From NCBI GenBank assembly GCA_018644785.1, contig JABGPV010000165.1, positions 1 to 11,703 of the forward strand: a stretch of 11,703 bases of DNA. Reading direction: 5' to 3'. The notes beneath the pieces were generated by a model, which saw only the letters and a program-made list of their open reading frames with translations, did no database searches and was not told the origin of the DNA. The DNA comes from Deltaproteobacteria bacterium (lineage in GTDB: Bacteria; Desulfobacterota; DSM-4660; Desulfatiglandales; Desulfatiglandaceae). Shown in pieces: positions 7,461-11,703 of the stretch; position 1 is the first letter of the stretch, and every line of letters starts with the position of its first letter. A program made the translations under genes and the position numbers.

Positions 7461-7649
7461 ATGGAAACCTCAAACGCTCAAAAAAAAGGGAAAGACATGA
7501 GTATCTGGATCATTTTAGGCGTCATTGCCGTGTGGATTCTGTTGCAGGCTTATATTCTGCCCAAAATGGGCATTTCCACATGAATGAGTAACAGTTGCCA
7601 GGTCGGCGACAAACAACCAAAAGTAATTGATATCATAGACAAAAAATAA
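7461..7649 (+). CDS. Small membrane-anchored selenoprotein (TGA read as Sec)
   Basis: Read through the in-frame TGA at 7581-7583, the frame gives 62 residues: a short basic N-terminus, one transmembrane helix (about 14-32, SIWIILGVIAVWILLQAY), then ILPKMGIST, Sec41, MSNSC (Cys46) and a polar tail ending DIIDKK at TAA 7647-7649. Stopping at the TGA would end the protein just after its membrane anchor. A SECIS hairpin lies at the right distance behind the TGA (separate entry). The Sec-x4-Cys arrangement next to the membrane suggests a thiol/selenol redox site. Start: ATG 7461 has AAGGA ten bases upstream; ATG 7497, twelve codons later, has AGGG six bases upstream and may be the true start. It sits 60 bases after fmdB. 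I do not recognise a named family; the selenocysteine call is strong, the function is open. Confidence 0.78.
7594..7610 (+). promoter_or_regulatory. Bacterial SECIS element
   Basis: GTTGCC pairs with GGCGAC (five Watson-Crick pairs and one G-U) around the five-base apical loop AGGTC. In the mRNA this is AGGUC, nearly the loop AGGUCU of Escherichia coli fdhF, where the loop guanines are bound by SelB. Sixteen bases separate the TGA from the loop, against 17 in fdhF. The element lies inside the coding frame, as bacterial SECIS elements do. Confidence 0.8.
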
Positions 7650-7664
7650 CATCTTTCAGGGCTG

Positions 7665-7850
7665 ATGAAGTCATTCATGCCCCGGGCCATACACCCGGCC
7701 ACTGAGCCTTTCATTTCGCTGAAGGGCGGGTCTTGTATACATCCAACCTGGTCCGCCTCCGAGCGCGCCATGATGAAAAAGCACCTCGAATGGCTCAAAA
7801 AAAAGGGAATGGCATATTCCGACAAAGACCATTTCTATCTCGCCTCGTGA
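7665..7850 (+). CDS. Short ORF of unknown nature
   Basis: 61 codons, 15 bases after the selenoprotein stop and in the same frame. The second half (SASERAMMKKHLEWLKKKGM, then AYSDKDHFYLAS) reads like a real helical C-terminal end of a larger protein, with codon use similar to the genes around. The first half is less convincing and the ribosome site is poor (AGGG only a few bases from ATG). It could be a small gene or the surviving 3' end of a gene whose front was deleted, consistent with the cyclase remnant nearby. I can assign no family. Confidence 0.35.
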   Translation: MKSFMPRAIHPATEPFISLKGGSCIHPTWSASERAMMKKHLEWLKKKGMAYSDKDHFYLAS

Positions 7851-7881
7851 TCTTTCCCGGCTTAAGGGTTTTTTAAACGGA

Positions 7882-7910
7882 TTGACGAATAGATCATTTA
7901 ATGATATTGC
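7882..7910 (+). promoter_or_regulatory. asnA: Candidate asnA promoter with palindromic spacer
   Basis: TTGACG (7882-7887) and TATTGC (7905-7910) are 17 bases apart. The -35 match is good and the -10 match weak. The spacer holds the perfect palindrome ATCATT-T-AATGAT (7893-7905), a plausible operator. The rest of the 7851-8009 interval shows only the asnA ribosome site AGGAG (7998-8002) and no gene. Confidence 0.35.
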
Positions 7911-8009
7911 CCTTCAAAACAAAATTGTGGCACTCTGAACGATTTCATACCATTTCATTTTTCGTGCCGCCCAAACGATCACTCAAAAACCCTAGACAGG
8001 AGAAAATCA

Positions 8010-9140
8010 ATGGCAGACAAGAAAGCGGACCTGGCCGGTCCCGGCATTGGCGACTATAATGAAATCGAAAGTATTTTACCTGACGATTATTCCTCTTTGC
8101 TGAACCCCAGGGAAACGCAGCTGGCCACTTATGCTGCCAAGGACTACATCGAGGAAAACCTTTGCAGGGAATTGAATCTCATACGGGTCACCGTTCCCCT
8201 CATCGTGGATGTGGACAGTGGGGTGAATGATTACCTGGATCGGGACGGTTCCAGGACCCCCATCGGGTTTCATATCACCAACGATCACGACAAGAATCCC
8301 ATTGATGCCCAGATTGTTCAGGCCGCGACCAAATGGAAACGGGTCGCCCTGAAACAGTTCGGCATGAAAACGGGCGAAGGTCTCATTACGGATATGCGCG
8401 CCATACGAAAGGATTATTTCCTGGATCACGATCACAGCGCCTATGTGGACCAATGGGACTGGGAACTGGCCATCACCGAAGAACAACGCAACCTGCAGCT
8501 TCTAAAACAGGTGGTTGAAAAGATATGGAAGGTCCTGAAAGGCGCAGAAAACCACGTGCAGGATCTTTTCCCCCAGCTCAAAACTGACAAGTACCCGGAC
8601 ATGCCGGATGAACTCACCTTTCTACACGCAGAAGATATCCTGGCCCGGTACCCGGACATGCCGCGCAAACAGCGCGAGACGGAAATCGTTAAAGAATATA
8701 AAGGGATCTTTATTTACGGCATCGGCTGGACCCTTGAAGATGGGTACCCCCACGAAATGCGGGCTGCGGATTACGATGACTGGGTCACGGAGACCACCTC
8801 CGAGGACGGCCGGCCCATGCACGGCTTGAACGGCGACATCCTGCTCTGGAACCCGATCACCCAACGCCGTCACGAACTGACCTCCATGGGGGTACGCGTA
8901 AACGCCGAGACACTGAAGCAACAGCTCGAAATCACCAACCAGATGGATTTTCTGGAAATGCCCTACCACCAGGCCGTGTTGAACAATGACATTCCGCTGA
9001 GCATCGGCGGCGGCATCGGGCAATCCCGAACCTTTATGTCGTTGCTCAAAAAAGCGCACTTGGGGGAAGTAAGTGCCTCAGTATGGCCCAAGATTCTCAA
9101 AACCATGTGTGCCAAGAAGAACATCCATGTGATTGAATAG
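8010..9140 (+). CDS. asnA: Aspartate--ammonia ligase (asparagine synthetase A)
   Basis: Makes asparagine from aspartate, ammonia and ATP in the cytoplasm (AsnA type, a class II aminoacyl-tRNA-synthetase-like fold). Clear family motifs: AATKWKRVAL (105-114), GEGLITDMRAIR (122-133), YVDQWDWE (145-152), RAADYDDW (251-258), GLNGDILLWNP (272-282), SSMG-like TSMGVRV (291-297), YHQAVL (319-324) and GGGIGQSR (333-340). At 376 residues it is longer than the Escherichia coli enzyme (330), mainly through an N-terminal extension of about 30 residues and a few insertions. AGGAG stands seven bases before the ATG. It is a single-gene unit, ending at a strong hairpin shared with the convergent transporter gene. 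A 15-base direct repeat lies inside the gene (separate entry). Confidence 0.95.
   Translation: MADKKADLAGPGIGDYNEIESILPDDYSSLLNPRETQLATYAAKDYIEENLCRELNLIRVTVPLIVDVDSGVNDYLDRDGSRTPIGFHITNDHDKNPIDAQIVQAATKWKRVALKQFGMKTGEGLITDMRAIRKDYFLDHDHSAYVDQWDWELAITEEQRNLQLLKQVVEKIWKVLKGAENHVQDLFPQLKTDKYPDMPDELTFLHAEDILARYPDMPRKQRETEIVKEYKGIFIYGIGWTLEDGYPHEMRAADYDDWVTETTSEDGRPMHGLNGDILLWNPITQRRHELTSMGVRVNAETLKQQLEITNQMDFLEMPYHQAVLNNDIPLSIGGGIGQSRTFMSLLKKAHLGEVSASVWPKILKTMCAKKNIHVIE
8592..8663 (+). repeat. 15-base direct repeat inside asnA
   Basis: TACCCGGACATGCCG occurs at 8592-8606 and 8649-8663, 57 bases (19 codons) apart and in the same frame, giving YPDMP twice. The second copy matches a conserved AsnA segment (SRYPDL in the Escherichia coli enzyme); the first lies where relatives have a shorter, different sequence. 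Confidence 0.7.
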
Positions 9141-9178
9141 ACCCACATGGCCTTTGATTAACCTGCAAACAACCTTTC

Positions 9179-9216
9179 GGGGCTAAGGCGGATGGGTGGA
9201 AAACCGCCTCAGCCCC
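9179..9216. terminator. Hairpin between convergent asnA and EamA genes
   Basis: Arms GGGGCTAAGGCGG (9179-9191) and CCGCCTCAGCCCC (9204-9216) pair over 13 positions with one A-C mismatch around a 12-base loop. The stem is GC-rich but has no T tract on either strand. It begins 39 bases after the asnA stop and overlaps the stop codon of the transporter gene, so it probably ends or protects both transcripts. Confidence 0.65.
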
Positions 9217-10120
9217 GGCGGTTAAATATCACCATCCCCCCCAGGATCAGCGCCATCCCCATCACATGATATGCGTGCAGCGTCTCTCCCAGGAAAAGGA
9301 TGGCCATCGTGGAGGCAAATACCGGAATGAGATAGGTGAAAAGTCCGGCCCGATTGGCCCCGATCAGTTCAATGCCCCGGTTCCAGCAGAAATAAGCGAC
9401 AATGGACGGGAAAATCGCCACGTACAAAATGCTCATGAGGGCAGCAAGGCTGATGGAAAAAGGCCCCACCACCACCAGTTCCCAAATGTAGAAAGGCAAT
9501 AACATCAAGGCACCCCAGCCGAAGGTCAACACCAGCAAGCTCAGGGGGTGAATGGACGGGCGTTTTCTGAACAGGGCTGAATAAAGCGCATAAACGAACA
9601 CGGCAATGAGCATCAAAACATCGCCTTCCACCAATTCCATGGTCAGCAGAATTCGCCATTGACCACGAACCACGATGAAACAGGCTCCCACCATGGAAAC
9701 CATGACCCCCACCAATTGGATGGATGAAATTTTTTCTTTGAAAACGATCCACGATATCAGAATAATCATCGTTGGCATGGCGGTCTGCATCAGCGAAACA
9801 TTGATAGCGGTGGTGGTGTGAGCCGCCGTGTACAACATTGAATTGAAACAGGAAACCCCTAAGAATGAGAGGACCAGCAACCATTGCCAGGAATCCATGG
9901 CTGTTTTCCAATCCCGTTTCACATGGCGGAAAGTGAAGGGGAGTAGAATGGCAAGCGCTGCAATCCACCGCCAGAAAGCCAGACTGACGGGAGGCACCAC
10001 ATCCACCACCCCGCGCGCCAGCACGGCATTCCCACCCCAGCAAAGTGGCGGGATCAACAGCAGAAAATAAGGCAACAGTCCAGACCTTGGTTCTGGTTTT
10101 TTTGACAATGGTTTTGACAT
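9209..10120 (-). CDS. EamA-family (DMT superfamily) transporter
   Basis: 303 residues with about ten hydrophobic segments in two EamA repeats, the usual layout. The first repeat starts with LLIPPLCWGGNAVLARG followed by the typical PP(V)SLAFWRW, and its end has MPTMIILISWIVFKEKIS; the second ends with the conserved YLIPVFASTMAILFLGETL. Family members export or import small metabolites such as amino acids across the inner membrane; nothing here tells the substrate. The start at 10120 has AAGGA twelve bases upstream. It is transcribed away from the DUF523 gene and towards asnA. Confidence 0.9.
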   Translation of the reverse strand: MSKPLSKKPEPRSGLLPYFLLLIPPLCWGGNAVLARGVVDVVPPVSLAFWRWIAALAILLPFTFRHVKRDWKTAMDSWQWLLVLSFLGVSCFNSMLYTAAHTTTAINVSLMQTAMPTMIILISWIVFKEKISSIQLVGVMVSMVGACFIVVRGQWRILLTMELVEGDVLMLIAVFVYALYSALFRKRPSIHPLSLLVLTFGWGALMLLPFYIWELVVVGPFSISLAALMSILYVAIFPSIVAYFCWNRGIELIGANRAGLFTYLIPVFASTMAILFLGETLHAYHVMGMALILGGMVIFNRRG

Positions 10121-10211
10121 GGGTCAGGTCATTCCTTCCGCATCTCTTTTTTCTCTACCATAGAAAAGATCCCCTGTCACTTGCCGTCAGGGTTTGCATT
10201 GATCTCTAAAA

Positions 10212-10234
10212 GTTGATATTGTATCTCAATCAAC
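10212..10234. repeat. Inverted repeat upstream of the DUF523 gene
   Basis: GTTGAT (10212-10217) and ATCAAC (10229-10234) form a perfect inverted repeat across 11 bases, extendable by two pairs with a small bulge. It lies between two divergent genes and just before the DUF523 ribosome site, so it may be an operator or an mRNA leader hairpin. Confidence 0.35.
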
Positions 10235-10259
10235 GTGATGGAAGGGGGAGAGACGCCGC

Positions 10260-10781
10260 TTGGAAAACCGAATCAAACTGGGTGTCAGCGCGTGTCTTCT
10301 GGGAGAGAACGTCCGTTACGATGGTGGACACAGACTGGATTGTTTCATTCGGGATACCCTGGGCGAATATGTGAATTTCGTCCCCGTATGCCCGGAGGTG
10401 GAATGCGGCATGCCGATCCCCCGGGAAGCCATACAGCTGGAGCGCGACCCTGAATCGCCGCGACTGGTCACCATAGGATCCCGGAAAGATATGACGAAAC
10501 AAATGCTCGACTGGGCCACAGCCCGTGTTCGAGGACTTGAATCGGAAGGACTTTGCGGCTATATTTTTAAGAGCCGTTCCCCCTCCTGCGGCATAAGAGG
10601 GGTCAAGGTTCACAATGAAAAGGGCATGCCCGTAAAAAATGGGGCGGGGCTCTTTGCCCGTGCCTTTATGAAACACTTCCCCCTACTGCCCACGGAAGAC
10701 GAAGACCGCCTTCACGATCCCGGGGTAAGGGAAAATTTCATCGAAAGCATCTTTGCCGTCAAACTCAGAAATCATGTTTGA
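10260..10781 (+). CDS. DUF523 (TudS-like) iron-sulfur protein
   Basis: 173 residues covering a stand-alone DUF523 domain with its landmark motifs: SACLLGENVRYDGGH (10-24, Cys12), FVPVCPEVECGMPIPRE (40-56, Cys44 and Cys49) and FKSRSPSCG (103-111, Cys110). Known relatives include the 2-thiouracil desulfurase TudS, in which three cysteines hold a [4Fe-4S] cluster whose free iron takes the sulfur; Cys12, Cys49 and Cys110 are the likely ligands here. The activity of this copy is inferred, not shown. There is no C-terminal DUF1722 domain as in the E. coli YbgA fusion. The start is TTG at 10260, supported by AAGGGGGAG about nine bases upstream; no ATG in this frame lies in reach. Confidence 0.85.
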   Translation: MENRIKLGVSACLLGENVRYDGGHRLDCFIRDTLGEYVNFVPVCPEVECGMPIPREAIQLERDPESPRLVTIGSRKDMTKQMLDWATARVRGLESEGLCGYIFKSRSPSCGIRGVKVHNEKGMPVKNGAGLFARAFMKHFPLLPTEDEDRLHDPGVRENFIESIFAVKLRNHV

Positions 10782-10828
10782 GCCGTTGTAGGGTCACATA
10801 TGGATCGATTGACCGGGAAAAAGGCATT

Positions 10829-11703
10829 ATGAAAGAAAAAACATCAAATAAATACGAGGACAGGAAAATAGGGGAAAATATCAGAAGGGGCAAGGTTTCC
10901 ATAAACTTCCTTCTTTGCGGGTTAATGGCACTCTGGTGGTTATCTGTTGCACCAGACGTTTCAGCCAAAACCTATGACTTTGATGAAGGGCTTGAGGCGG
11001 TTACAGCGGGTCTTATTTCTGGAAACAGGGGGATCTTGAAAAACAAAAAGATAGCCGTTTTCGGAATCATTGAAAGTAAGTCGGGGAAGAAGTGGGAGGT
11101 CTCTTCGCATATTGAAGACGGGATTGTGGACGCGCTCGTCAATCATGGATACCGGGTTATTGAGAGAAGAAGAATTCAGGATGTCATCCAGAAAGAGATT
11201 AAGAAATCTACGGATCTGTGGTTTGACCAGGCCCGGGTGGCCCAATTCGGAAAGCTTGTGGGAGCGGACTTTGTTGTGACGGGCAGATACGTTTTGTGGG
11301 GACAGGGCATGCTTAAGATCAGCATACGGGCCATCAATGTTGCTGACGGAGAGATTGTGGCAGCGGACAAAGTGAAGGTTCACACAGACCGGATAGCAAA
11401 TTTACTGAAATCGGAAGAAAAGAAAAAACGCGTGAAAGGGGCTAAGGTCAGCCCTGAGAAACCGGTTAAGGTAAAGAGAATCGATGAACTCACCCACGAA
11501 AGTGGAAAACTGGGAGGGTATAAAGCGTTGATCATCGGGATTAACGATTATAAAGGCCTGAAGATTCCTGATCTTGAAACGGCCACAAACGATGCGACGG
11601 CTATGGCAGCGGTCCTCAAAGAGAAATACGGATTCCAGGTGAAGCTGCTTCTGGACCGTGAAGCGACTAAGGAAGCCATATACAGGGAATTGCGGCGTCT
11701 GAC
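10829..11703 (+). CDS. Secreted FlgO/CsgG-like + caspase-like protein, 3' end outside window
   Basis: The frame is open from ATG 10829 to the window edge (291 codons). A long basic N-terminus precedes a hydrophobic signal (about 26-45) with a likely cleavage after VSA46. Residues 70-185 resemble the FlgO/CsgG/LpoB type of periplasmic domain: KKIAVFGIIE, IVDALVNHGYRVIERRRIQDV, FGKLVGADFVVTGRY and IRAINVADGEIVAADKV. A Lys-rich linker (194-216) leads to the start of a caspase-like (peptidase C14) domain: YKALIIGINDYKGL, ATNDATAMAAVLKEKYGF and LLLDREATKEAI. The catalytic His and Cys would lie beyond the window. AAGG stands four bases before the ATG. It starts 47 bases after the DUF523 stop on the same strand. 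Such caspase-like proteins in bacteria are little studied; the pairing with a FlgO-like domain suggests an envelope role. Confidence 0.8.
   Translation, partial: MKEKTSNKYEDRKIGENIRRGKVSINFLLCGLMALWWLSVAPDVSAKTYDFDEGLEAVTAGLISGNRGILKNKKIAVFGIIESKSGKKWEVSSHIEDGIVDALVNHGYRVIERRRIQDVIQKEIKKSTDLWFDQARVAQFGKLVGADFVVTGRYVLWGQGMLKISIRAINVADGEIVAADKVKVHTDRIANLLKSEEKKKRVKGAKVSPEKPVKVKRIDELTHESGKLGGYKALIIGINDYKGLKIPDLETATNDATAMAAVLKEKYGFQVKLLLDREATKEAIYRELRRL

Noticed and set aside
7550..7825. 91-codon minus-strand frame over the selenoprotein region
   Set aside because: No ribosome site or recognisable motifs, and it is antisense to the better supported Sec frame and SECIS hairpin.
7854..7874. Rho-independent terminator after the 7665-7850 frame (CCC...GGG then six T)
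   Set aside because: The stem has only three pairs; the T run alone is not enough.
9369..10043. 224-codon minus-strand frame inside the EamA gene
   Set aside because: It is the out-of-phase shadow of a clear transporter gene, with Gly/His/Cys-rich, unstructured composition.
10172..10192. CCCTG/CAGGG hairpin in the EamA-DUF523 intergenic region
   Set aside because: Five pairs around an 11-base loop are weak, and there is no T tract or other context.
1..11703. CRISPR array, tRNA, insertion sequence, attachment site
   Set aside because: No regularly spaced repeats, cloverleaf-like sequence, transposase frame or flanking terminal repeats were seen.

Overview
The window looks like a chromosomal segment of a Gram-negative anaerobe, most likely a sulfate-reducing or related member of the Desulfobacterota (former Deltaproteobacteria). 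The pointers are mid-range GC outside one AT-rich island, a YhaN-type SMC-like ATPase, a corrinoid adenosyltransferase, an AsnA-type asparagine synthetase, an FmdB zinc-ribbon protein, and an apparent selenoprotein with a bacterial SECIS hairpin. This placement is inferred from gene content; no marker gene settles it.

Left part (1-3931, + strand): the 3' part of a very large YhaN-like ATPase that enters from outside the window, followed at once by a CobO/BtuR-type ATP:corrinoid adenosyltransferase. The latter's Shine-Dalgarno overlaps the yhaN stop codon and points at an ATC codon, not at the first conventional start, a TTG 27 bases further on.

Middle (4027-6817, - strand): a four-gene, same-strand, cell-envelope cassette. 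In reading order it holds a small lipoprotein, a SPOR plus NlpC/P60 lipoprotein broken by a one-base frameshift before its catalytic histidine, an MFS permease, and a very AT-rich exported protein of unknown function that starts one base after the permease stop codon.

Centre (6993-7850, + strand): small genes. They are a 37-codon remnant of a cyclase-family (kynurenine-formamidase-like) gene, an FmdB-family zinc-ribbon protein, and a short membrane protein whose frame carries an in-frame TGA. A hairpin with the apical loop AGGTC, spaced almost exactly as in Escherichia coli fdhF, lies just behind that TGA, so the TGA is very probably read as selenocysteine. This is the most interesting object in the window: a membrane-anchored selenoprotein of about 62 residues with a Sec-x4-Cys pair, invisible to standard gene callers. 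A 61-codon ORF of unknown nature follows.

Right part (8010-11703): asnA on the + strand converges with an EamA-family transporter on the - strand, with a strong 13-bp hairpin between them. A DUF523/TudS-like iron-sulfur protein then runs divergently from the transporter. Last comes the 5' part of a secreted protein that joins a FlgO/CsgG-like domain to a caspase-like peptidase domain and leaves the window before its catalytic residues.

No tRNA, rRNA, CRISPR array, insertion sequence or attachment site was recognised.
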